Part shown: in pieces, positions 9,900-19,377 of the stretch | Numbering within the stretch: position 1 is the stretch's first letter | Layout of the letters: every line of letters starts with the position of its first letter | Source of the DNA: Paractinoplanes aksuensis | GTDB taxonomy: Bacteria > Actinomycetota > Actinomycetes > Mycobacteriales > Micromonosporaceae | Reading direction: 5' to 3' | Assembly (NCBI RefSeq): GCF_024137025.1 | Contig: NZ_JAMYJR010000021.1 | Coordinates: forward strand, 62,001-126,000 | DNA: 64,000 nt | Translations under genes and position numbers: made by a program | Notes under the pieces: model-generated | What the model saw: the letters and a program-made list of their open reading frames with translations, nothing else | The model's database searches: none | What the model was told of the DNA's origin: nothing

Positions 9900-10972
9900 G
9901 GTGCGGCCCAGATGAAGCGGGGGGCCGCGGCGGCCGGCAGGGCCAGCATGCGGTAGGTCGGGTCGACCGGGCGGCCCCGGTCCGGCGGGCGCCAGATCGG
10001 GGGCGGGCCCCACCAGATGATCCGTTCGCCGGTCGGCTGGGGCAGCACGGGCAGGGGCGGCGCGTTCAGAGCGTGGCGCGGGGCCTGGGGCGGGAGCGCG
10101 GCCGGGCCGGCCGGGACCGGGACCGGCACCGCCTCTTCGACGTGGGTGGCGTGAGTGGCGGGCGCGGTGGCCAGCACTATCGCTGCGCCGACGGTCAACG
10201 CGCAGGCGATGCCGGCGGGGAGCAGCCAGCCCTCGCGGACCGTGTCGCCCAGGAAGACCACGGCCACGATGGACGGGGCCATCACCTCGGCCGTCCAGTG
10301 GATCGCGGTGACCGGGCCGACGTCGCCGTGCTGCAGGGCGTGGGCGTACAGGGTCATGCCGGTGCCGGCGAAGACCAGCAGGGCCAGGGTGAGCGGCTCG
10401 GTGAGGATGGACAGGGCGACCTGGCCCCCGCCGACGCCCTCGGGGACCGGCAGGGAACGGCCGACCAGGGCCGCGCCGCCCAGCGAGAGACCGGCGCAGG
10501 CGGCGATGATGCCGCCGGGCGCGTTGACCTTGGCTGCGCCATAGCCGACCAGCACCATGGCGGCGGCCGCGCCGCACAGGGCGAAGCGCAGCTCGTTCGT
10601 CGTGTTGACCTCGTGTTGCGGGCCGGCCGAGAAGGCCAGGGAGGTCAGCGCGACGATCGTGACGGCCACGGCGACCATGTCGCGGCGGCGGAGCCGGGAG
10701 CCGAGCACGATGCGGGCGCCCAGCACGGTGAAGGCGAGCGAGCCGGCCAGCACCGACTCGACCACGTAGACGGCCAGGGTCTGCAGCGCGATCATGGCGC
10801 CGACCCAGGCCAGGATGTCGAAGAAGATGCCGGCCAGGTAGAGCGGGTGGGCCATGGTCTGCGCGGTGCCGACGCTGCGGCGGGCGCCGACGCCCTGCAG
10901 GATCGAGGCGGTCGCGTAGCAGAGCGAGCCGACGCTGACGATCGCCAGCGCGACCCAGCCGGCGCCGGTCAT
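9884..10972 (-). CDS. DMT/EamA-like integral membrane protein
   Basis: A 362-residue protein with about nine or ten hydrophobic helices spread over residues 5-270, in the pattern of the drug/metabolite transporter superfamily (glycine-rich helix starts such as AIVSVGSLCYATASILQG). A proline-rich cytoplasmic tail of about 90 residues follows (PVPVPAGPAALPP). The basic C-terminus (PPRRR) lies in the first unit of the 40-bp minisatellite, which repeats this end downstream. The start is ATG at 10972. It follows the anti-sigma gene on the same strand after 73 bases and could be its last operon member. The substrate is unknown. Confidence 0.75.
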   Translation of the reverse strand: MTGAGWVALAIVSVGSLCYATASILQGVGARRSVGTAQTMAHPLYLAGIFFDILAWVGAMIALQTLAVYVVESVLAGSLAFTVLGARIVLGSRLRRRDMVAVAVTIVALTSLAFSAGPQHEVNTTNELRFALCGAAAAMVLVGYGAAKVNAPGGIIAACAGLSLGGAALVGRSLPVPEGVGGGQVALSILTEPLTLALLVFAGTGMTLYAHALQHGDVGPVTAIHWTAEVMAPSIVAVVFLGDTVREGWLLPAGIACALTVGAAIVLATAPATHATHVEEAVPVPVPAGPAALPPQAPRHALNAPPLPVLPQPTGERIIWWGPPPIWRPPDRGRPVDPTYRMLALPAAAAPRFIWAAPPRRR

Positions 10973-11045
10973 GACCGGGGCCCGACGTGGTGACGCTGAG
11001 TCGATCGAGCAATCACGATCTGAGCATAGGCGTCGGGCGGGTGTT

Positions 11046-11720
11046 CTAGATAGGGGCGGTGGCGAGAACCTGCCCGGCGTATGTCTCGACCTGAACCGCG
11101 GTCACTTCGGCCGGGGCGACCAGCGCGCTGCCGTCCACGGTGGTGCCGGACGCGCCGACCAGCCAGCTGCCGGCGAACTCGCGGGAGCCGTCGCGCGCGA
11201 CCACGAACAGGCGGCACTGGGAGCCGGCCGGCACCCCGTCGACGATGGCCCGCAACCGCACCCAGCCCGCGGCGGGAGTGATCGTGACGTTCATCGACGT
11301 GCCGGTGGCCTCGTCGGTGGCGGTGACGGTGCGGGGTGCCGCGGCCACCGGGGGCGGTGTCACGGCGTCGGGTGCGGCCACCCCGGAACGGCCGATGGCC
11401 AGGCCGCCGATCACGGCGACGACGGCAGCCGCGACCGCCCCGAGGGTCCACAGTGTGCGGCGCTGCCTTTCGTGGCCGCGGCTCTCATCGCGTACCTGGG
11501 AAAGGGTTCGCTGCAGCAGCAGGTCGCTGCCGGGCGGCGGGCCGTCGAGGAAGGCCTCGGGCGGGATCTCGCCCAGCCTCTCCTCGATCGCGCGCAGGTC
11601 ACCGACCTCGCCCCGGCACTGCGGGCAGTCCTCGACGTGGGCGTGGACGGCGGCCCACTCGTCGTCGTCGAGAACACCCAGCGCGTACGCCCCGAGTTGC
11701 TCGCTCTGATGCCCGCTCAT
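11046..11720 (-). CDS. Anti-sigma factor with ZAS zinc finger and one TM helix
   Basis: A 224-residue membrane anti-sigma factor. The N-terminal ZAS motif is HAHVEDCPQC (His-x3-Cys-x2-Cys), the segment that clamps group IV sigma factors. A transmembrane helix lies at about 90-110 (LGAVAAAVVAVIGGLAIG), followed by an extracytoplasmic domain with a strand-rich RskA-like fold (TDEATGTSMNVTITPA, STTVDGSALV). Its start overlaps the stop of the ECF sigma gene by four bases, the usual sign of a cognate pair. Regulated proteolysis of such RskA-type proteins is known for the family. Confidence 0.9.
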   Translation of the reverse strand: MSGHQSEQLGAYALGVLDDDEWAAVHAHVEDCPQCRGEVGDLRAIEERLGEIPPEAFLDGPPPGSDLLLQRTLSQVRDESRGHERQRRTLWTLGAVAAAVVAVIGGLAIGRSGVAAPDAVTPPPVAAAPRTVTATDEATGTSMNVTITPAAGWVRLRAIVDGVPAGSQCRLFVVARDGSREFAGSWLVGASGTTVDGSALVAPAEVTAVQVETYAGQVLATAPI

Positions 11721-12160
11721 GCCGCTCCCGTCGTGACCTCGGCCGCCAGCGCCGCCCGCAGCCGGCGCAGGGCCTGGTAGCTGCGGGACTTCACCGTCTC
11801 GGCCGGAAGACCGAGCGACGCCGCCGTCTCTTTGACGTCACGCCCCTGGAAGTACAACTGGTTCAGCACCTCGCGTTCCTCGGGCGGAAGCGTGCCGACC
11901 GCGCCGAGCATCTGGAGCACATCGGCCGGCGCCCCGGCCGCCTCGCGCAGAAGAACAAAAAGACGAGCGCGTACGGCCCCCCGCTCCTCGCTGAGGGCCG
12001 ACGGCTCGGTCCACGCACGCAGCAACGTCCGGCGCACCAACTCTTGCGCCGCGGCCCGATCGCCGCTCAACCTGGTCGCGTACGCCAGCAGGGCCGCCCC
12101 GTGCTCGGCGTAGAGCCGACGCACCAGCACCTCACCGGCGCTCCGATCGCGTCGGCTCAC
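11717..12160 (-). CDS. ECF (group IV) RNA polymerase sigma factor
   Basis: A 147-residue sigma factor. Region 2 is at about 12-75 (LYAEHGAALLAYATRLSGDRAAAQELVRRT), rather short and lacking the acidic DDxxQE core seen in many relatives. Region 4 is at about 90-140 (LPPEEREVLNQLYFQG, then the helix-turn-helix VKETAASLGLPAETVKSRSYQALRRL). It is resembling the SigK/SigL-type ECFs that pair with RskA anti-sigma factors. It overlaps both the upstream beta-propeller gene and the downstream anti-sigma gene by four bases, so all three are translationally coupled. Confidence 0.9.
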   Translation of the reverse strand: MSRRDRSAGEVLVRRLYAEHGAALLAYATRLSGDRAAAQELVRRTLLRAWTEPSALSEERGAVRARLFVLLREAAGAPADVLQMLGAVGTLPPEEREVLNQLYFQGRDVKETAASLGLPAETVKSRSYQALRRLRAALAAEVTTGAA

Positions 12161-13923
12161 TCCCCCACCCGCACGATCGAGATGGTGTTGTCGCCGCCGT
12201 TGGAGACGTAGGCCAGGCGGCCGTCGGGCGAGACGCCGATCGTGCGCGGACTCCGGCCGACTTTGACCGTCGCCGTCACGGCCCCGGTCTTGCCGTTGAG
12301 CACCGAGATCGTGCCGTCGCCCTCGTTGACCGTGTAGCCGTAACGGCTGTCGGCCGAGAAGGCCACGCTCTGCGGGTCGCGGCCCACCTTGAACGGGCCG
12401 GTGCGCTTGAGGGTGACCGTGTCGATCAGGTTGGCCGCGTCGGCCTCGTACCCCGCGACCAGCGTCATCCGCCCGTCGGGCGAGACGGCGATGCTGTGCG
12501 GCGCGCGGGAGACCGGGATGCTCTGGAGCACCTTGTTGGTCCGCATGTCGATCACCGTGACCGCGTTGGACTCGTGGTTGGCGGTGAAGGCCCGCATCTG
12601 GTCGCTCGAGAAGCCGACGGCGTGCGGGTTGGGCTTGACCGGCAGCTCACCGACCATGCGCAGGGTGCCCGAGCTGAAGATCTCGAGGCGGCCGTCGCTG
12701 TGGATCGGCACCCAGAGCTTGTTGTCGGGGGCCACGGCCAGCGTGTACGGCATGTGGCCGGTGTCGAGGTAGCGGAGCACCTTGCGGCTGCGGGTGTCGA
12801 CGACCGCGACGCCGCTGCCGGTGTGCTTGTCGTCCTCGTACATCGAGACGAAGACGGTGTTGCCGTCGCGCGAGACGGCGACGAAGCGCGGGGTGTTGCG
12901 CAACGCGATCGGGGTGACCTTGCGGGTGGCCACGTCGACCAGGGAAAGGATGCGGCTGTTCTGGTTGGCCACGAAGACCGTGCGGCCGTCGGGGGCGACC
13001 GCGACCCCCTCGGGCTCGGCGCCGACCCGGACCGTGCCGATGACCTTGGGCTTGGCCACGCTCTTGACCCGCTGGGCGAGCGGGACCCGGGTGATTCGGG
13101 GATCGGGGGTGGCCGGCTGGGCCGAGCCCAGCGCCGCGCCGGGCCCGGGCTGGGGCTGGGTGGGCAGGGCGGCCACGGGCGCCGGGCCGGACCGGCCGTC
13201 GTTGAGCAGGGCCATCGCGACGCCGGCCCCGCCCAGCACGACCAGCGTGGTGAGGATGGCGACGAGCACGGTGGTGCCGATCTGGCGGCGGCCGGAGGCG
13301 GGTGGCGCGGGCAGCACGGTGACCCGGGGCGTGCCGTACCCGTTGGCGACCATGCCCCCGTCATAGGTGCGCAGGCCCGCGGGCTCGGCCCCCCGGGAGG
13401 TGCCGTAGTCGGCGGCCGGGGCGACCGGGGCGAAGGGAGCGTTGGCAGCAGCGACCTGGCCCGTGACGCGGACGTCGGCCCAGCCGGCCGGGCCGCGCAC
13501 GGTGACCGAGCCGTCGAGCCAGTCGGAGCGCGGCAGCCACATGATGCGCAGCGTGCGACCGCTCAGCATGGCCCGCAGACCGGGCCCGGAGACATTGACC
13601 GTGGCCCCGGCGACAGCCAGCGGCGGGCCGTCGACCCGGACGTCGGCCACCAGGCGCTGGGTCTCGGCGGCGACCGGGCCGAAGTCGATCCGTTCGGGGT
13701 CGAGGCGCACGGCTGTGCGTTCCAGGGCGGCGGCGGCCGCGGCCGAGACGCTGCGGCTGTCGTCCTCCATCATCTGCTGGAGGGCGTGGCGGGCGGCCGC
13801 GGCCAGCGCGAGGTCGGCGCCCCAGGCCAGCCGGGCCAGCTCGTCGACCCCGGTCAGCCGGGACTCCCGGATCGGACTGCCGATCTCGGTCAGCACACTC
13901 TGCGGTAGCCCAGTTTCACTCAT
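12157..13923 (-). CDS. Membrane protein with extracytoplasmic YVTN/YncE-type beta-propeller
   Basis: 588 residues. The N-terminal 80 residues are alpha-helical and HEAT-like (LARLAWGADLALAAAARHALQQM). They are followed by an Ig-like region starting with RIDFGPV, a linker, a TM helix at about 215-238 and a Pro/Gln-rich stalk. The last 300 residues form a seven-bladed-type propeller with repeated motifs (PDGRTVFVANQNS, DGNTVFVS, PDGRMTLVAGYE, PDGRLAYVSNGGD). It is the first gene of a three-gene operon with an ECF sigma factor and its anti-sigma factor, overlapping the sigma gene by four bases. A sensing or envelope-signalling role for this regulon is inferred, not shown. Confidence 0.8.
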   Translation of the reverse strand: MSETGLPQSVLTEIGSPIRESRLTGVDELARLAWGADLALAAAARHALQQMMEDDSRSVSAAAAAALERTAVRLDPERIDFGPVAAETQRLVADVRVDGPPLAVAGATVNVSGPGLRAMLSGRTLRIMWLPRSDWLDGSVTVRGPAGWADVRVTGQVAAANAPFAPVAPAADYGTSRGAEPAGLRTYDGGMVANGYGTPRVTVLPAPPASGRRQIGTTVLVAILTTLVVLGGAGVAMALLNDGRSGPAPVAALPTQPQPGPGAALGSAQPATPDPRITRVPLAQRVKSVAKPKVIGTVRVGAEPEGVAVAPDGRTVFVANQNSRILSLVDVATRKVTPIALRNTPRFVAVSRDGNTVFVSMYEDDKHTGSGVAVVDTRSRKVLRYLDTGHMPYTLAVAPDNKLWVPIHSDGRLEIFSSGTLRMVGELPVKPNPHAVGFSSDQMRAFTANHESNAVTVIDMRTNKVLQSIPVSRAPHSIAVSPDGRMTLVAGYEADAANLIDTVTLKRTGPFKVGRDPQSVAFSADSRYGYTVNEGDGTISVLNGKTGAVTATVKVGRSPRTIGVSPDGRLAYVSNGGDNTISIVRVGE

Positions 13924-13993
13924 AGTGTCACCGCGATCATCTTGCAGTGACGAAGGCCCACTTAGGAAGGTGTCGTGGGTGAAGTTGGCACGC

Positions 13994-14488
13994 TCACGTG
14001 TTCATCAGCCAGATCGACAGGTTGAGCGCGCTGGCGAAGGTCACCCAGGCCCAGTACGGCAGGAGCAGCACTGCCGCGGGCCGGCGCACCCGCCAGAAGA
14101 CGACCACGGTGGCCCCGATGAGCAGCCACATCAGCACGATCTCGGCGAAAGCCAGCCCGTACTGCCCGGCCCCGAAGAAGAGCGGGGTCCAGATCGCGTT
14201 CAGCACCAGTTGGGCCGACCACAGCCACAGCGGCCGGGTGAAGCCGACCCGCTGCCAGACCAGCCATCCGGACACGGCGATCATCACGTACAGCACGGTC
14301 CAGACCGGGCCGAACAGCCACGAGGGCGGGGCCCAGGCGGGCTGCTCGAGACTGCCGTACTCGGCGCTGGTGCCACTGACGCCGAGCCCGCCGATCGCGG
14401 CCGCCACGAAGACCGCCAGGCCGAACCCGGCCAGCGCGAGCCAGCGGTGCCGATGGGGCGAACTCACAGGAAGGGCAGCTTGGGTCAT
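13994..14488 (-). CDS. tspO: TspO/MBR-family tryptophan-rich membrane protein
   Basis: 164 residues with five hydrophobic helices and the tryptophan/proline signature of the TspO/peripheral benzodiazepine receptor family (LEQPAWAPPSWLFGPVWTVLYVM, then ALNLSIWLMN at the end; asparagine-rich helix 4 LVLNAIWTPLFFG). Family members bind porphyrins and other ligands and are linked to tetrapyrrole and stress responses. The gene stands alone between the propeller operon and the divergent HtrA-like gene. Confidence 0.9.
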   Translation of the reverse strand: MTQAALPVSSPHRHRWLALAGFGLAVFVAAAIGGLGVSGTSAEYGSLEQPAWAPPSWLFGPVWTVLYVMIAVSGWLVWQRVGFTRPLWLWSAQLVLNAIWTPLFFGAGQYGLAFAEIVLMWLLIGATVVVFWRVRRPAAVLLLPYWAWVTFASALNLSIWLMNT

Positions 14489-14582
14489 AGCGTGGCAATG
14501 CCCACCATCTGCGATTCCACACCTCGCGATTGAGCCCCTCGGCTCTGGGGCGGCTTTGAGAAAACGCTCCTACAGTCGATGA

Positions 14583-15416
14583 ATGGAGATGGAGGTGCTC
14601 CGGCCCACGGGCTCGGAGCAGGCACCACCCGAAGCTCCGGCGCCCTGGTGGAAAAGACCGGACTTGCGCCGGAAGGTACTGATCGGCGCCGTCGCGCTGT
14701 GGGCCCTCGCGATCACGGTTGTGGTGCTGCTGCCCGGCGGTGACGACCAGGAATCGCCGGCCCGGGCGCTCCCGTCGGCCGCGCCCTCCCCCTCCGACGA
14801 GCCCCTCACCGTGGCCCAGGTCTATCAGGCGCTGCGGCCCTCGGTGGTGCTGATCAAGGCCACCGGCAGCGGGGCGGGGGCCGACACCGGCACCGGCGTG
14901 ATCGCCAACGCCGACGGCACCATCCTCACCGCCTTCCACGTGGTGGAGGGGGCGAAGAGCATCACCATCGCGTACGCCGACGGCACCGAGTCGCCGGCCG
15001 AGGTGGTCACCTCCAGCGCCGCCCAGGACATCGCCACCCTCAAGCCCGGCAAGCTGCCCGAGACGCTGGTGCCGGCGGTGCTCGGCGGCGGCGCGGCGAT
15101 CGGCGACGACGTGGTCGCCATCGGCAACCCGCTCGGGCTGACCGCCACCACCACCAGCGGCGTCGTCTCCGGCCTCGACCGCACGCTCAGCCGCGACAAG
15201 GGCGGCGACATCGCCGGGCTCATCCAGTTCGACGCGGCCGTCAACCCCGGCAGCTCCGGCGGCCCGCTCCTCAACGACCGCGGCCAGGTGGTCGGCATCG
15301 TGGTGGCGCTGGCCAACCCGACCGACGACGGCACGTTCATCGGCATCGGCTTCGCCGTCCCGATCGGCGCCGCGCTCGGCGCCGGGGAGGGCGACGGCCG
15401 GAACCCACCGCTGTAG
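14583..15416 (+). CDS. HtrA/DegP-like trypsin protease, single TM, no PDZ domain
   Basis: 277 residues: a cytoplasmic N-terminus, a TM helix at about 37-56, a P/S-rich linker, and a chymotrypsin-fold domain. All triad residues are visible: His in TAFHVVEG, Asp in QDIATLK, Ser in NPGSSGGPLL. The domain ends soon after the Ser region, so the PDZ domain usual for HtrA is absent. The start is uncertain (ATG 14583 or 14589; neither has a good ribosome site). The stop is 28 bases before the MoxR gene on the same strand, suggesting that the protease belongs to that operon and works at the envelope with it. Confidence 0.85.
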   Translation: MEMEVLRPTGSEQAPPEAPAPWWKRPDLRRKVLIGAVALWALAITVVVLLPGGDDQESPARALPSAAPSPSDEPLTVAQVYQALRPSVVLIKATGSGAGADTGTGVIANADGTILTAFHVVEGAKSITIAYADGTESPAEVVTSSAAQDIATLKPGKLPETLVPAVLGGGAAIGDDVVAIGNPLGLTATTTSGVVSGLDRTLSRDKGGDIAGLIQFDAAVNPGSSGGPLLNDRGQVVGIVVALANPTDDGTFIGIGFAVPIGAALGAGEGDGRNPPL

Positions 15417-15444
15417 ACCCTCGGCCCACCAGAAGGACGGACGC

Positions 15445-16461
<1,017 letters not shown>

Positions 16462-16463
16462 TC

Positions 16464-17351
16464 ATGACGTCGGCTCCGGATCGTCTGCTCAGGCGCCTCG
16501 AATGGCGGCTCGGGCGGCGGCTCGACGGGCGGCTGCAGGGCAACTACCGCACGGTGTGGCACGGCGCCGGCATCGACTTCACCGACCTGCGGCTGTACGC
16601 CACCGAGGACGACGTCCGCCACATCGACTGGAACGTCACGGCCCGGCTGGACGAGCCGTACGTGCGTCAGTACACCGAGGACCGCGAGCTCACGGCTTGG
16701 CTGGTGATCGACCGGTCGGCGTCCATGCGGTTCGGCCAGGGCGCGGGCAAGGAGTCGACCGCCACCGAGCTCGCGGTCAGCATCGCGCGGCTCGTCTCGC
16801 GCGGTGGCAACCGGGTCGGCGCGATCCTCTACGACAACGACGGTCACCGGATCGTCCCGCCCCGCGGCGGTCGCGACCAGGTGCTCCGCATCACCCGCGA
16901 GCTGCTGCGGCCGGCCCCCAAGGGCAAGCCGGGCAGGACCACCGATCTCGGGGCCATGCTCAAGCTGGCCGCGACCACCACCTCGCGCCGCCGCAGCCTG
17001 GTCTTCGTGATGAGCGACTTCATCGGCGACCCGGGCTGGGACCGGCCGCTGGCCCGGCTCACCCACCGGCACGAGGTCGTGGTGATCCGGGTCGTCGACC
17101 CGGCCGAGGTGGAGCTGCCCGACCTCGGGGTGATCCTGGTCGAGGACGCCGAGACGGGCGAGCAGCTGCTGGTCGACACCAGTGATCCGTTGCTGCGGGG
17201 CCGGCTGGCCGACCAGGCCGGGGCCCGCGAGGCGGAACTGGCCGAGGGCATGCGCCGGGCCGGGGTCAGCGCCCAGCGCATCACCACGGATCAAGACCTG
17301 CTGGCCGCGCTGATCGACCTGGTGCAGCGGTCGGGGCGGGGGCGCCGGTGA
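16464..17351 (+). CDS. DUF58 protein with VWA-like fold
   Basis: 295 residues with the DUF58 signature near the N-terminus (YRTVWHGAGIDFTDLRLYATEDDVRHIDWNV is split over this region) and a VWA-like metal-ion site (WLVIDRSASMRFG, with the D-x-S-x-S pattern). It starts at ATG 16464, two bases after the MoxR stop. Members partner with MoxR ATPases and Bat-type membrane proteins; the biochemical role is not well defined. It overlaps the next gene by four bases. Confidence 0.93.
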   Translation: MTSAPDRLLRRLEWRLGRRLDGRLQGNYRTVWHGAGIDFTDLRLYATEDDVRHIDWNVTARLDEPYVRQYTEDRELTAWLVIDRSASMRFGQGAGKESTATELAVSIARLVSRGGNRVGAILYDNDGHRIVPPRGGRDQVLRITRELLRPAPKGKPGRTTDLGAMLKLAATTTSRRRSLVFVMSDFIGDPGWDRPLARLTHRHEVVVIRVVDPAEVELPDLGVILVEDAETGEQLLVDTSDPLLRGRLADQAGAREAELAEGMRRAGVSAQRITTDQDLLAALIDLVQRSGRGRR

Positions 17352-18304
17352 GCTTCCTCTACCCGCTCGTGCTGGTGGTCGCCCTGCTCGTGACGGCGGC
17401 GGCAGTTCTTGCGTACGGGACCATGCAGAAGAGACGTTCGGCCGCCATGCGCCGGCTCGGGTTCGCTCCGGCCGGCGCCGTGCGGCGGCATCTGCCGTAC
17501 GCGTTTGTCCTCATCGCCCTGCCGATCCTGCTCGTCGGTCTGGCCCGGCCGCAGGCCGAGGTCACCGTGCCCCGGGTCTCGGGCACGGTGCTGCTCGCGT
17601 TCGACGTGTCCAACAGCATGCAGGCCGGCGACGTGCAGCCGAGCCGGCTCGGCGCCGCCCAGGCCGCGGCCAAAGAGTTCGTCGACGACCAGCCCAGCAC
17701 GGTCGACGTCGGCGTGCTCGTCTTCGGCGACCAGGCCCTGCTGACCCAGGCCCCGTCCGACGACCACCAGGCCGCGCTGGCCGCGATCGACCGGCTCTCG
17801 GCCGGCGGCGGCACCTCGCTGGGCCAGGCCATCCTGGTCGCGCTGGGCACGATCACCGGCAAGACGGTCGCCCTGCCCGACGAGGGCGCGGCCCCGCCCG
17901 ACCTGGGCTACTGGCCGTCGGCCACGGTCGTCGTCTTCAGCGACGGGCAAGAGACGGGCGGCCCTGACGTGGTGGCCGCGGCCGAGCTGGCGGCGGCGGC
18001 CGGGGTGCGCATCCAGACCGTCGGCGTCGGCACCGAACGCGGCGCGACCGTCGAGGTCGACGGCTTCCAGCTGGGCACGGCCCTCGATCCGGCCCTGCTC
18101 ACTTCGGTCGCCCGGACCACCGGCGGCGCGTACCTGCCGGCCGGGGACGCGGCCACGCTGACCGACACCACCAAGGGGATCGACCTGCGGCTCACGGCCA
18201 AGAAGGAGCCGCTCGAACTGACCGCGCCGTTCGCCGGCGCCGCCCTGCTGCTGCTCATGCTGGGCGCCGTCCTCGGCTCCCGCTGGCACGGAAGGATCAT
18301 CTGA
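17348..18304 (+). CDS. BatA-like membrane protein with VWA domain
   Basis: 318 residues. There are TM helices at about 2-22 and 52-70, then a VWA domain with a MIDAS motif (LLAFDVSNSMQAGDV) at about 80-270, and a final TM helix close to the C-terminus (FAGAALLLLMLGAVLG). This two-plus-one membrane layout is that of BatA/BatB (aerotolerance operon) proteins. The GTG start overlaps the DUF58 stop (GTGA), and its own stop overlaps the next ATG. Confidence 0.9.
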   Translation: MSFLYPLVLVVALLVTAAAVLAYGTMQKRRSAAMRRLGFAPAGAVRRHLPYAFVLIALPILLVGLARPQAEVTVPRVSGTVLLAFDVSNSMQAGDVQPSRLGAAQAAAKEFVDDQPSTVDVGVLVFGDQALLTQAPSDDHQAALAAIDRLSAGGGTSLGQAILVALGTITGKTVALPDEGAAPPDLGYWPSATVVVFSDGQETGGPDVVAAAELAAAAGVRIQTVGVGTERGATVEVDGFQLGTALDPALLTSVARTTGGAYLPAGDAATLTDTTKGIDLRLTAKKEPLELTAPFAGAALLLLMLGAVLGSRWHGRII

Positions 18305-19377
18305 TGTCGTTCAGCTGGCCGTGGGCCCTGACCGCGCTGCTGGCGGTGCCGCTGCTGCTGGCCCTGCGCTGGTGGTTCAACCGGCGGCGCAAGCGGGCGG
18401 CGGTCACGGTCTCGAGCGTCGCGCTGATCCGGGCCGCGCTCCCCGGTCGTACGTCCTGGCGCCGGCGCGTCCCGGCGCTGCTGTTCGTGCTCGCGCTGCT
18501 GGCCCTGGGCGGCGCGCTGGCCCGCCCGCAGGCCTCGGTGTCGGTGCCCTCGAACAGCACGTCGGTGCTGCTGGCGATCGACGTGTCGGGCTCGATGTGC
18601 TCGACCGACATCCAGCCCAACCGCTTCACCGTGGCCACCGACGCGGCCCGGCAGTTCATCGAGAAGCAAGAGGACGGGACACGGATCGGGCTGGTCGCCT
18701 TCTCGGGCATCGCGGGGCTGCTGGTGGCCCCGACGACCGACAAGGACGCGCTCATCGACGCGATCGGAACCTTGCGTACGGCCCGGGGCACCGCGATCGG
18801 GCAGGCCATCCTCACGTCCATCGACGCCATCGCCGAGACCAACCCGCGGGTGGCCAGGACGGGCGTCGAGCTGGACAACCCGGGGCAGCTCGGTGACTAC
18901 GAACCGGACACCATCGTCGTGCTGACCGACGGCTCCAACACCACCGGCGTCGACCCGGTGACCGCGGCCGAGCAGGCGGCGGCGCGCAAGGTGCGGGTCT
19001 ACACGATCGGCTTCGGCACGACCGAACCGGCGCCGATGGTGTGCACGGCCGACCAGATCGGCGGCGACTCCCCGTTCGGTGGCGGCCGCGGCTGGGGTGG
19101 GGGCCGGGGCGGTCGCAACATGGACATCGACGAAGAGGCGCTGACCCAGGTGGCCGACACGACCGGCGCCAAGTACTTCCGGGCCGAGGACGCCGACCAG
19201 CTCGTGGATGTGCTGACCGACCTGCCGCGCGAGTTCACCCTGCGCAAGCAAGAGGTCGAGATCACCTTCTGGTTCGTGCTGGCCGCGTCGGTGCTCGTGA
19301 TCGGCGGTGTCGGCTTGTCGCTCTGGTGGAACCGGGTGCCCGGTCACTCCGGGGCCAGAACCCGCGGCACCTCCTGA
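18304..19377 (+). CDS. BatB-like membrane protein with VWA domain
   Basis: 357 residues, paralogous to the preceding gene: N-terminal helices at about 5-22 and 55-75, a MIDAS motif (LLAIDVSGSMCSTD) and a C-terminal helix (FWFVLAASVLVIGGVGLSL). A glycine/arginine-rich insertion (GGGRGWGGGRGG) lies at about 258-270. It is the last gene of the MoxR operon. Its final 34 bases overlap the convergent ABC permease gene. Confidence 0.9.
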   Translation: MSFSWPWALTALLAVPLLLALRWWFNRRRKRAAVTVSSVALIRAALPGRTSWRRRVPALLFVLALLALGGALARPQASVSVPSNSTSVLLAIDVSGSMCSTDIQPNRFTVATDAARQFIEKQEDGTRIGLVAFSGIAGLLVAPTTDKDALIDAIGTLRTARGTAIGQAILTSIDAIAETNPRVARTGVELDNPGQLGDYEPDTIVVLTDGSNTTGVDPVTAAEQAAARKVRVYTIGFGTTEPAPMVCTADQIGGDSPFGGGRGWGGGRGGRNMDIDEEALTQVADTTGAKYFRAEDADQLVDVLTDLPREFTLRKQEVEITFWFVLAASVLVIGGVGLSLWWNRVPGHSGARTRGTS

